Below, piece after piece: positions 53,876 to 64,000 of a stretch of DNA of 64,000 nt (within the stretch, counting starts at the first letter, position 1; each line of letters starts with the position of its first letter). The DNA comes from Taxillus chinensis (taxonomy: Eukaryota; Streptophyta; Magnoliopsida; Santalales; Loranthaceae). Location: the NCBI GenBank assembly GCA_023512835.1, contig CM042092.1, positions 55,641,097 through 55,705,096 of the forward strand. The letters run 5' to 3'. Below the pieces are notes generated by a model. The model made no database searches. It was not told where the DNA came from and saw nothing but the letters and a program-made list of their open reading frames with translations. The translations under genes were made by a program, and so were the position numbers.

Positions 53876-56800
53876 ATGGAAGATGTGAAATACCTTTACT
53901 TCATGGATTCCCACCATCTTTGCAGACTGAATCTTACAGAATTCGAGCGCAACAAGGATGATCCGCCATCGTTTGAGATCGTGTTCAATTTTTTCGAGGC
54001 GAATTTACCGTTAGGCATGGGACTTTTCACATTAGGCGACACCGATTCAGGTTCTGATCCAGCGGTATATGTGGCCGGGGGTGAGAAAAGTAGAGTCATA
54101 CCAGATCCTTGTTGTCCGTGGGATCCCTGGTATGATAGTGATATGCAGCCTCCGGATACGAGTTACGGAGATGGAGGATTAGGGCGTAAAGCCGACAGAT
54201 TGGAGCCCAACAGCAGCAGCACCACCACCACCAACAAGGAGAAGACTGGTGAAAATGCCCAGAAAATTGTTGCTGTCGAATCGCCCACAATTCCTGATAT
54301 GATATCGCCAAAACCTAATGCCCTGACCGCTAACATCCATGGAGAAGTGTATGATATCACATTAGGCGACAACGCTTCAGGTTCTGATCTAGCGGTATAT
54401 GTGGCCGGGGGTGAGAAAACTAGCGTCATACCAGATCCTTGTTTTACGTGGGGTATCTGGTATCCTAGTGATATGCATCCTCTGGATACGAGTTACGGAG
54501 ATGGAGGATTAGGGCGTAAAGTCTACAGATTGGAGCCCAACAGCAGCACCACCACCACCAACAAGAAGAAGACTGGTGAAAATGCCCAGAAAATTGTTGC
54601 TGTCGAATCGTCCACAATTCCTGATATGATATCGCCAAAACCTAATGCCCTGACCGCTAAGATCGATGGAAAAGTGTATGTTCTGGCTAACACCCCGTAC
54701 TTCTACATAGAAAAGTTCCCATCCACATCCATTGCACGCTCCCGATCTCCGACGTTTGAGGTCTACGATCCAGTTACGAATTCATGGGAAATTTTGGAAA
54801 ATTGCCCGTTTTATCCAAGTTACTGCGTTCCTAATGCTTTGTTCGTGCTGAATCATTATCTTCTTGTTCGTAATGTGCGCCGTTTTTTTATATATGATGT
54901 TGACGCCCGAGTTTGGTCGGACGGCAAGACAGATCTCATCCAGCGCCATTTTTCTTCTTTCTCGTCTGTTGACGACCCTGTTCCGCATCCATACCTCTTC
55001 GGTACGGTCGCCACATACGAAGACCTCACCATCGCTTATACTGGTGCAATCCATGGAGTCGTGGTTTATTTTCCCCCTTATAATGTTGGTCCAAAACACC
55101 AAAGTTTGGGAGGATTGGACGTCCCTTTTGAGTTTGACGATGAACATCTTTATGATGTTGACTGTTCTTACGAACATGACACTAGCGATGAAAGAATTGG
55201 GAACATTTTTTCATCTAGGAGGGGGTAAGATGTGCTTTTTCTGCGCTGTTTGCGGTGATTATGCACACGTCATCGTAACAATTTTTCAACTCAAGGTTCA
55301 AAGATCTGGGGTGCACTACTGCCGCGCTTCTGCTGATGTCCTGTGCTCCCATTCCTACCACCTTCACGAAACACTAGGCTATTTTGGCTATACTCGCCAG
55401 ATTTTCATCATGTATGATCTCTCTCTCCCTCTCTCATTTATTCATTCTTGATTTCTTCTATTATTGCGCGAACTGCATTTTGGCCCCACCTAATCTTTCC
55501 CCCAACCTTTTCTTCTCTTGCGTTGTCCAAAATTTCAATCTAGTGAGTACCTGCGGTTTCTTGTTTCTTTTGTCCAAAATTGGCTAAATCCTCAGCGCGT
55601 ACTGTTGCTATCAGGCCTCAGTACATGCCCAAGTTAGACATTATTTGCCAGTACAGTTTCAAGTCCTCATGGCTGACCCATATATTCAGAAACATAAGTC
55701 TTTGGGGGAGGCCGTGTGCCTATATTGTTTCCTTCATATATTCATTTATAATATCGGTTTTCTTGCATCATCATATTGGTTTTCTTCCACAGGGGTGAAC
55801 TTTTTGATATTCGCAAGTTCCAAGATGATGTGTGTAATGCAAGCTCAAAGAGGCAGCGCCAGTCCCAACTGGAAGTGCTTGATGTTGATGCAAGTTCAAA
55901 AAGGCTCCAAACTAATTCCCACTGGTGATGTTATCCTTCTTGAACACTGGCTGTGATTCTTGTTTTTTTTTTCTTTTCTTTTTCCATCATTTTGATATTT
56001 GATACACAGAACATTATCTTATCTATGACATTAGCTAATGCTAGTAGGTTAATTTGTGTCCCTTTTTTTTCTTTAGTTGTCGTATTCCTTGCTATCTTTA
56101 TTCAATGTAGTCTTATGGTGCCCTTGAATATTGAATTTATTAAAACTCGAAAATGGCTAATGCTATAAAATTGAATATCCTGCCCTTGAATTTATTTTCA
56201 TGTTACTTTATTGATAAAATTTAATTTAATTACAGTTATTTTAAATAGAATGGAAGATGACAATTCACAATTGTATAAAATTGTTCGCTTCATACTCTTG
56301 CTTATTTAATTCCATACTTGTAACTTGTTACCATATTTCTTCTTTTCAAATGAGATTCAATGCTGTCTGCATGCATTTAAGAAAGATAAAAAGTCCTTAG
56401 CAGCTGACATTTTTTAAAGGCCAATTTATTTTTCTGCACTCGGCACCCCCATCTGGTTCAACAATTTTCCAGCTCAAACCTCAATTCCAATTCAGAGTAG
56501 TTCAAGGTAAAACAAGATGTATCCCTGGTTCCATGCTGTCAGTGTATCTAGTTAGCTACAACAAGCAGCAAAATTGAATGCTTGTTATGCGTCGTTGTTT
56601 AAGCAAGGTTCTGAGCACCAACCCTGGGGTATGTTCCCCTGGTCAAGCTAGCCCTAGGCTTGGGGTAGTGTTGGGTTGTGTGGTAGATGTAGTGGGGTCT
56701 GATCATATTTAGGCTAAGAGTTGCATGGGTTGACTGAGGACCCTGGCTTCATATTTCATCCACGGGCAAATTCGCTCAGCCTTCAATTGCCCTTGGGTGT

Positions 56801-57272
56801 TTTTTCTCAACTCCTTCAATAAAACTGTTTGCATTGCATTTGGGAAATAAAAGGAGCCAAATGTTATCATTTGCATAATATTTTGTTAGTTGGTGGTTTC
56901 ACGGGCTGACTAGGGCCCTTGGCTTCATAGTTCGTTCAAGTGCTAATTTGGTTGGGCCTCTTTTGCTCGTGATTGTGTCCCCTCCCACCAAATAAAACTG
57001 CTTGCTGTGCATTTGCACATCATTTTGTTTGTTGGTTGGGTTTATTTTATTTTAAATGCCTCCTATGGAAAAATATTGGAAGCTATGTGAAACTTGTACC
57101 CAAGCATTTTCTTTCCATTTTTGGTTCCAAGCTTTTGTAATGATGTCAACGTGACAGGATTTCTAATTTCCGATGCAGTTCCCCACAAATGACAGATTCG
57201 GCCATGGATGGCAATCTTGCAACGCCGCAAGCTTTTGGAACAGACCCAGTGGTTGCAGGGAGCCAGCTTTGA
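53876..57272 (+). pseudogene. Kelch-type protein, gene 2 (internal duplication, one-base frameshift)
   Basis: Exon positions by homology: 53876-55411, 55793-55924, 57179-57272; splice sites are as in gene 1. Exon 1 contains an in-frame 330-bp (110-codon) tandem duplication, 54031-54360 followed by its copy from 54361. The second copy matches gene 1, while the first has many replacements (GDTDSGSDPAVYVAGGEKSR, PCCPWDPWYDSD). At about 55206 a run of five T in gene 1 is six T here; the shift brings a stop at 55226-55228 after about 450 residues. With the extra T ignored, the frame would run on through all three exons as in gene 1. So this is either a truncated paralog or a consensus error. Confidence 0.7.
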
Positions 57273-57358
57273 TAGTAGGAATGAAGTAGCTCATGTTGGA
57301 ATCGGAAGTCTCCTTCCATGGAAGGAGTTATGTTCTTGCCACAATGATGTGTTCCTGT

Positions 57359-57925
57359 GTTAAGTTATTTTATTTTATGTGATGCCGTGTAGTCTGTGTT
57401 AAAGTTATTTTGTTTTATGTGATGCCGTGTAGTCATCATGGATGGACTACAAAAATAAGAAAAAAAGAACATAAATTGTATATTCATTGTAATGAATATA
57501 TAATATAAGTAAAATAATATTTTAATAATTATTATAATAGTTATTTTATAATAAATATATAATTTATATAATAATTGTTCTGCAAGACTGCAACATTGTG
57601 GATGCAGGCTCTGATAAACCAGGCTTGCTGGTGACAGTATTGTATATATGCCTGTACGAATTCAGGTAGATCAGCATATTACGAATAAATGATGAATCCG
57701 CTTACGAGATTTAAGATTTTCATAAAATATACCTCTTCAGACAGGTTTCTTTTTTCAATGCTTTTGAATCCCTTCCTGTAGTACCGGCGGATGCATTGAC
57801 TTTTATGATATGGCTAGCTATAAGACCATTCATGAATAGGGACTAAAATGAATCGGTCCGGTTTGATCGGCTACAAAATTAAATGGAACAATCCGTTTAG
57901 GTTTGTAATTTTAATGGTTTAATAA
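57359..57925. other. Non-coding interval
   Basis: A/T-rich. It has a direct repeat of GTTATTTTATTTTATGTGATGCCGTGTAGT-type sequence at about 57361-57434. No gene or transposon ends recognised. Confidence 0.6.
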
Positions 57926-59181
57926 TTATTTGGTCTGATTGCTTGCATATGGACATGTATGATTCAAGGGCCAGCTCAAATCAGTAGCAAGTAGACTGTG
58001 AAATGGCATAGCATGCGAGTTTTGGCAGCAATCTTTGTCATCGATAGTGCATGTTGCCTCTTTCTGCTCTGCTGCCTCCTTCTCCCTCTTTAGCTTATAG
58101 CAATCGGCAGCGAAGTGGCCGGCCTGTTGTAGTGATAACACTACAACTTCTCCTTATCCTTTCCTTTAGAGAAGGATGAGGATGACTACCTAGCTTTCCT
58201 CTTGTAGTTCCCCCTTCTCTTGACAATTTCTTGATCGGAAAAGCTACCTCTTGATCTCGAGGTCTTGTTTGTCTCAAGATCTTGACTTCTTCTTATTCTT
58301 CCTCGGAAGATGATTTCCTTGGTTCGTGACCTTAAAGGCGACAAACTTCTCCTTTTTCTTGGAAGGGTTTTCAAATGCTTCAAGTTTTTCATTTTGCATT
58401 TTGAATATCTTGAGGTCTCCATACAGTGCTTCCAAGGCACAAGTTTTCCAATTCTTGGTTGACAGATGACCGAGGTATTTATCAACAATCTTAGTGGTAG
58501 AGATCTCGGAAATTTGTCATTTTTGTCTTTCGAGAGATCTCAACGTTGTAGGTCTTCATCCGTTGAATCGGACTAGTGAACCATTTGTAGATACCGTCAA
58601 GTGACTCCTTCGGTTCACATCTGAAGGTTTCATACTCCTGTTTGAGCATGGAAATCTTGTTGTCCCTAATCTGTTCATCTCCTTCGTAGATGAGACAGAG
58701 TTTGTCCCATACCTCCTTTGTCGTCTCGAGGTCCCGCACATCCGTGAACATATCATCGTTGAGTGCAGAGAAAAGAATGACTTTTGCTTTGAAGCCAAGC
58801 TTCACTTTCCTCTGCTCCACCTTGGACCAACTTTCTGGGTCTTTTGTTTGTAAACTACCTCTCTGCATGCTCTTTGGTGTATAAGGTCCGTTCTGGATAA
58901 TTTCTCGAGAGAAAAGTGTCAAGTATGTCCAGGTGAGCTCTCATTCTTGCTTTCCATTTGGAAAAGCGTGCGGGTGTGCACATAGGGACTTGGGAGGATG
59001 AGCCAGGGAAGGACGTCGTAGAAGTCCTCTTGTTCTTTCTTGTTCTTGTTGGTGCTCGGTTCTACTTGCTCTTGTTCTCCAGTCGGTTCTCTGCTGGAGC
59101 ACGGCTAGCTTCTTGTTCCTCGACCGGAATTGGAGCTTGCTCGGGAACTGGAGCTGCGTTCTTGGAATCCATATCTGCCAT
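57926..59181 (-). pseudogene. gag of element H (frameshifted, 3' truncated)
   Basis: Start at ATG 59181 (MADMDSKNAAPVPEQ). The central part, 58491-58922, is open: WSKVEQRKVKLGFKAKVILF, TTKEVWDKLCLIYEGDEQI and MLKQEYETFRC, a classic Copia gag (UBN2-like) with the helix pattern around the Trp-Asp-Leu. A zinc-knuckle remnant HFAADCYKLKREKEA lies near 58080-58115. At least four shifts. Nothing of the protease onward. Confidence 0.8.
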
Positions 59182-59208
59182 TAGGGATCTCTATGGAGTT
59201 GTAAAAGC

Positions 59209-59222
59209 TGCTCCGATACCAA
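59209..59222 (-). other. Primer binding site of element H
   Basis: The minus strand reads TTGGTATCGGAGCA, one change from the Met-tRNA site. Confidence 0.7.
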
Positions 59223-59223
59223 T

Positions 59224-60825
59224 TGTAGGTCCCAAAGTGAGTTTAGAGGGGGGGGGGGTGAATAGACTCTTTTCGTGGAAGCTAAGACTGTTAGCTAGTA
59301 TATGAATATTCAAGTGATGATTATGCGAAGAATATTAATTGAGAAGAAGGCAATATGATGTAAGAGTGATTATGGACTATTTAACAAGTATGAGATGAGA
59401 GTAAATGCTATGGAAGTGATAGATTTCAGATATAGAATGAATATTCCTACGGATGTCAATATGAACAGAATGACCCCGTTTGGAATGTTCTGAGATAGGT
59501 ATTGATTACGGATTAACAACACAGAGATTAGACTAGGTGGTTGTACCGGATCTGCTTGAACAAGAGTGTATGATGAATCATTCAAGGAAGTTCTTGTTCT
59601 TTGATCAACACGGTGCACAACACTTGGATGAATTCTCTCGAGTCTCTCTCTCTAGCATTGAAACTTTTGCGTTGATTCGTAAAAGATTGTTTTCTCAATG
59701 AATGTCGAATACTATATTTTGAGTTTTGTGTGTCCCACGTTTTTTGTGAGAGGTTGACTTATCTTTTTCATTTTTTATTTTTCATGTGAGAGATATATTT
59801 AAAGATTATAGTGCATGTGCACATTGTCGTCCATCCTAACAATCTAACTTCCTACCACTTAAAATGCGGAAGTACAGGGGATGGAATGATCTACTCGATT
59901 CTGCAGATCTGTTGCCCATATTGCATATTTGCATGCCCATATTTGTACAGATCGATCTTGGACGTTCATCCATTGATGGTGGTTGGTAGTCATTAATGCG
60001 ATATTAAATGCACTCCACTGCTTAGGACGACATATACTTCTTCGTACAAACCCTAGCCGACGATATCGTTAAGTAGTGATACTTAGCAATAGTGTCCGGT
60101 GACTCGAAGATTTGGGTCGAGATATATTGAGTGTGCAATGGTGTCTTAGGCTTCGACAGTGTTAGTTCCTGTGAGTCTTCGACTCACGGTTCTTCGAGTC
60201 TTTGTTGGCAAATTCCAGGTTAGGTTGAGTTTTGTGGTTCACTCTATGTTATGTGAGCATACGACTCTTCCTGAGATTCCTAGAGTGACGTACGTGCGGT
60301 GTACTTAATCTATCTGTTGTTATACTGCGAGTCTTCGACTCTAGTTCTTCGAACCTTCGAGTCCCTTAGTTTGCTTTAATTGGCTAAGATGTTCTTTGAT
60401 TCGTGAGTCTTCGACTTCCCATATACCTTGCTTAGCCTTTTATAGTTGCTTGCAAACTAAGTCTCCGTATCTCCGAGTCTTCGACTATGGCTCCGACTCT
60501 TCGACTATGCTATTGCCTTTAAAGTCTTCGAGTCTTGATTATTTGTTGTCATCGCTGCGAGTCTTCGACTCGCTTCTTCGAGTCATTTAGCTTGCTTTGG
60601 ATGGCTAAGCTATTCTTCGACCTTTCTGATCCTTAGGCCTTTGAACGTATCTTTGGATCTTCGATCCTCGAGTCTTCGACTCCTGTATCTAAAACTTAGC
60701 CTAGCGTTGCTGGGTTATGGCAACCGAGTCTCCGTTTTTACAAGTCTCCGACTCTACGGCTCCGACTCTTCATCTTTGACTCTTGCCTATTAGGTTTACG
60801 AGTCATGGTTTTACTTAAGGGCTGA
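59224..60825 (-). repeat. 5' LTR of element H (at least 1.6 kb)
   Basis: Ends GGGACCTACA at 59224 on the minus strand. U3 (60095-60800) carries many GAGTCTTCGACTC-like motifs. A TATA-like TTTAAATATATC is near 59790-59805. The 5' border is not in view because F begins at 60826. Confidence 0.65.
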
Positions 60826-62248
60826 TGTTGGATCAAGCCCAGAATTTGGATAACGTTGATAAAGCCCTATGTAATTTGATTTGAGACCTTTGTTGTTTTA
60901 TCTTAAGTCATTGCAGAAGATATGACCCTCATTCGGATCTACACTCATGAGAGCAAAGCTAAGGATAGGATACATAATCCTAATCCAGGTGAGAATGAGT
61001 GTCGTCAAACACTTGGTATATAACCAAGTCTTTACTTCATACGGAATAAGGATCATTCGTGCGGACTAAGAACCTAAAAGCTACGGACTAAGAAATCCGC
61101 ACCTAATACTTCAAATGGACTAAGTCAAAAAGCTATGGAGTAAGAATCTTAGTCTACAAAGTCGCACAGAATAAGAGAGTCATCATGGAGTTGAAAAGTC
61201 AAGTCTTCCACTCAACCGGACTAAAGTAAAGAAGACACGGAGTAAGGAATCCGAGTCTTCCATACATGCAGAGTAAGGAAGCACTTCTACGGAATAAGGA
61301 CTTGAGTCTTTATTCGCACGGAGTGAGGAAACTAGATGCGGAGTAAGGAATCCGAACCACTCACTCATGCGGAGTAAGGATGTGCTGATACGGAGTAAGC
61401 CATCCGTTTCTTTAACTCATGTAGAGTAAGGAAACTAGATGCGGAGTAAGAAAGTGCTGATGTGGAGTAAGCACTCGACCTTCTCTTTCATACGGAGTAA
61501 GGAAGCGCTTACACGGAACAAGGATTCCAGTACCAAATTGATACGGAGTAAGCAATCAGTATTACGGAGTAAGGATCCAAGCTTAGTTTAGCACGGAGTA
61601 AGGAACCTTATACCGGATTCAAGAAGATGCTACTTCAACTTATCTCTTCGTATTCAAAGTCACCAGCTCGGCGCTTCCCGATGTAAGACAAACTTGTTGA
61701 AAACCTAAAGCACCTTACACGTGGATCATCCGGATATGTGGACGCAACTTTAACTACACTTGGGAACTTACAAAGACTCTTATGCATTGCAAACCCAAGA
61801 TCTTGAAGACCACATCCGTAGCAATTGAGGCGAGAGAGATTTCCGAGAGATAGTAAATGTGCACGATATCCGGAACAACAAGTTCCATGGTTATCTCTTG
61901 TGGATGTCGCTATAAATAGCAACACTTGTACATTTTATAGGTGTGTATTTAGAACAAGTGTAATAGTTTTGTGTATGTACCAAAGCTCATTGTGATCATA
62001 GAGGCTAATGTGTGCCTACTTGTAAACAGAGTGCTAAAGAGTTGTAAGTAGGTCTAAAAACTTCCAAGCTTTAGTCTGCTTCTATTTTATTGTACTTATC
62101 ATTCGATAATAAAATAAAATACTTCCACTATATGGTTATCTTCCGCATTGATTTTATCTCTTAACCAGATAAGTGTTGAGCCAAAAGAGTTAGAGAAGAG
62201 TTTCGATAAGAGCCTATTCACCCCCCCTCTAGGCTCCAAGGAGTAACA
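60826..62248 (+). repeat. 5' LTR of element F
   Basis: 1423 bp, the longest of the family here. It ends GAGTAACA, where A and B have GGACCATCA. A degenerate TACGGAGTAAGGA array occupies 61035-61600. TATA box TATAAATA at 61912-61919. Confidence 0.85.
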
Positions 62249-62308
62249 AGTAGTATCGAGTAGCTTTTATTTGTTCAAAGTAGAAATCCCACTCTTTCTT
62301 TCTCATCA

Positions 62309-63488
62309 ATGGCCGAAGAAAGTAGTATGCTATTCAACACTCGCCTTAACTCCGGAGGTGCACAAGAGCCCCTTCCCAATCGCAGCAGCGGTGAAAATGT
62401 CGATCCACCTCAACCTTGCTGCCGCTTCACAACCACGGAGTTCTGGTTTCACTCGACAAAGCCGGCAAAGTTCACACCGAGCTTTTCTCCCAGTGGAAAG
62501 CTCGCATGAGAATGTTCATGGTTTGCCATGATCATCTCATGTGGCCGTGTCTTCATCGAAGATACCCACTCCGATGACAATCGAGAGAACATGGAGTTAG
62601 AAGACCAAAGCCGATCTTTGAACTCACCAATGATGAAAGAGCCTGGCGGTGCTAACGAAAAGGCCCTGGCATATGTTACATCGTCTTTGGACTCTGAAGC
62701 TTTCCGCACGACGTCCGGGCTGCACGACAACGAAAGCGTGCGGGATAAACCGACAATCCTCTATGAGGGAAGTCGGTCCCAAATGTAGAATGTTATTTGT
62801 ACTCTCGGACGGAACTTTGAGAGTTTCAACCACAAACCCGGCGAATCTCTCGAGAGCATCTATCGGAGATTCGGCAAGCTCATCCTTGAGCTAAAACCGT
62901 CAATGAGCATTATTCTCAATCTCAAATCAATGACAAGTTTTTTTGCTCCTTGCCGATCGCTACTACTCCAAGCAACTTCAGATGCAATCCGACAAGAACC
63001 GGTAGTATGTTCCCCTTAAAGAATTATATGGAGAGCTGCGGACTCACGAGGTCAGGTTTAAATACTACGACCGAGACGAGAAAATAGCTCGAGAAAGAAA
63101 AGGGGTAGCTTTTAAAGCTACGGAATGTCTCAAAGATACCGAGGAATGATGATCTTGAAGAGTCCGAGAATTACTCAGCTCTTATTATTGAACGTGATCA
63201 TGAAAAGAATGAGAGACTAATAATTACTAAAATGTACAAAGATATGGAAAGTCGGAACAAACGTCTTGAGATTATACGTTGCTAGACTAGAAAAGGACAT
63301 AACCGACTTCAGGGGTAAAGAGGCTTGGTATCATGATTTAAGAGCTGAAAATCACTTGCTAAATACCAACCTAACAGGCCTAAAAGTGATTGTGAAACGT
63401 CTCGAAAATGAACGGAACAGAAATACATCGTAAGTGGCTAAAATTCGGGGAAATAGCCTCTACTTTTAGAATTGATCCGGACAACATC
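62309..63488 (+). pseudogene. gag of element F (frameshifted, zinc-knuckle region deleted)
   Basis: ATG 62309. The N-terminal gag aligns with A and B over several frames to about 63150. It then jumps directly into the coiled-coil region (HEKNERLIITKMYKDMESRNKR near 63195-63260), so the zinc knuckle and acidic stretch present in B (about 16415-16840) are missing. It stops at the insertion of G at 63489. Confidence 0.8.
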
Positions 63489-64000
63489 TGTAAAGACTCG
63501 TATTTGGGTAGTTTTGAGAGATAGCCATTCTATGGGAATGCAACTATCTGGACGGTAGTGTAGTCGTCGATGTGAGCATTTTGACTGTACTTGGGCCCGA
63601 TTCCGAGTCGGGGCCCCGTTTGACCCGATTGTTGACTTTTTGGGGTTTATTGGTTGACTTTGCGTTTGAGCAGCCATTCGAGTGTAATAATATCTGTTTA
63701 GTGTTGTGCTCGTCATTTCGAGCGTTTTGACAGTAATTGGGCTCAATTTGGAGTTCGTGACCTCGGGAGGTCAATTATTGCGTTCAGGTCAATTATTTGG
63801 GAGGCCAATTATTGGCAACAATATATATATAATTAAGAACGCCTTATCTCTTTAATTGCCAATTATTGGTGCGTGCGTGTGTCACGTCCCCGAATTCCAG
63901 GGAACCCGGAACCGGGTACATGACTTCCCTTGCCCGCACCCGAAAGGTCAAGGGTTGGTGACTAGCACCAAAAGAGACTACACCGCGGTCTTGTCCCAAA
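63489..64000. mobile_element. Tekay-type LTR start facing an opposite LTR end (G)
   Basis: 63489-63775 (TGTAAAGACTCGTATTTGGG onward) is the plus-strand start of the LTR family of E (reverse of 52845-53135). From 63880 (TGTCACGTCCCCGAATTCC) the end of the same LTR family runs in the opposite orientation to the window edge, matching 50809 onward. The joining 100 bp is A/T-rich with a repeated CCAATTATTGG. Either a nested insertion in opposite orientation or a rearrangement. Confidence 0.75.

Larger units (their letters stand above)
49549..57358 (+). repeat. Segmental duplication, copy 2
   Basis: Direct copy of 37685-43383, interrupted by solo LTR E. From exon 1 to the second intron the copies are almost identical, with a constant offset of 13,980 bases from about 41240 to 42060. 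Confidence 0.9.
57926..60825 (-). mobile_element. Copia element H (LTR and partial gag)
   Basis: On the minus strand: LTR (60825 to 59224, start not seen), primer site (59209-59222), gag from 59181. The LTR end TATTCACCCCCCCCCCTCTAA resembles the SIRE-type LTR end of A, B and F, but the gag is different. The gag is cut after the zinc knuckle near 57930. F interrupts or abuts it at 60826. Confidence 0.75.
60826..63488 (+). mobile_element. SIRE-type Copia element F (5' LTR and damaged gag)
   Basis: LTR 60826-62248, then a degenerate primer site, then gag (62309-63488) interrupted by element G. Same family as A and B by LTR start (TGTTGGATCAAGCCCAGAAT) and gag (MAEESSMLFNTRLNSGG). Confidence 0.85.

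Overview
The window is a gene-poor, transposon-rich stretch of a flowering-plant nuclear genome, probably a eudicot. The evidence is plant LTR-retrotransposon lineages (Copia of SIRE/Maximus type, Gypsy of Tat/Ogre type, a Tekay/Del chromovirus), plant-type GT-AG introns, and two recognisable host gene families (a kelch-type beta-propeller protein and a TPR/DnaJ-type protein). There is one 500-base assembly gap (37185-37684). I see no rRNA, tRNA, CRISPR or prokaryotic features. The species cannot be named from the sequence.

1-36 kb is a nest of LTR retrotransposons. A Tekay-like chromovirus (element D, + strand, pol fragments 29.9-33.6 kb, 3' LTR 33886-35491) lies against an older Gypsy-type element with a tRNA-Asp-type primer site (element I, 35.5-37.2 kb). 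D appears to be broken in its reverse transcriptase/RNase H region by a Tat/Ogre-like element on the minus strand (element C, 9774 to about 29878). C is itself broken twice by related SIRE-type Copia elements: A (minus strand, 1-9773, running off the left edge) sits in the C gag gene, and B (plus strand, 14301-27089) sits in the C 5' LTR. B has both LTRs, a 5-bp target-site duplication (AGGCC), a primer site and a polypurine tract. A solo LTR of the D family (30304-32138) interrupts the D pol gene.

The most unusual feature is the 3' part of element B. Downstream of pol, A and B share a sense-strand ORF resembling the plant-transposon-associated domain PF20167. In B it is followed by about 0.7 kb that reads, across frameshifts, as a Ulp1/SENP-type (peptidase C48) cysteine protease domain, just before the polypurine tract. 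The nucleophile position is altered.

37.7-57.4 kb is host-like. A segment of 5.7-7.8 kb is present twice in direct orientation (37685-43383 and 49549-57358). Each copy has a Copia RNase H remnant, a GC-rich block and a three-exon kelch-type gene. The second gene carries an in-frame 110-codon internal duplication and a one-base frameshift. Between the copies lies a truncated TPR/DnaJ-type gene (46858-48100) joined to the gag-protease part of a Copia element. A minus-oriented solo LTR (50809-53135, TSD TGACT) interrupts the second copy.

57.4-64 kb returns to nested repeats: a Copia gag and LTR on the minus strand (element H), a SIRE-type LTR and damaged gag on the plus strand (element F), and a Tekay-type LTR start at 63489 facing an opposite LTR end at 63880.

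Almost every transposon ORF is broken by single-base indels, including those of B, whose two LTRs are almost identical. Some of these breaks may be consensus errors rather than old mutations.
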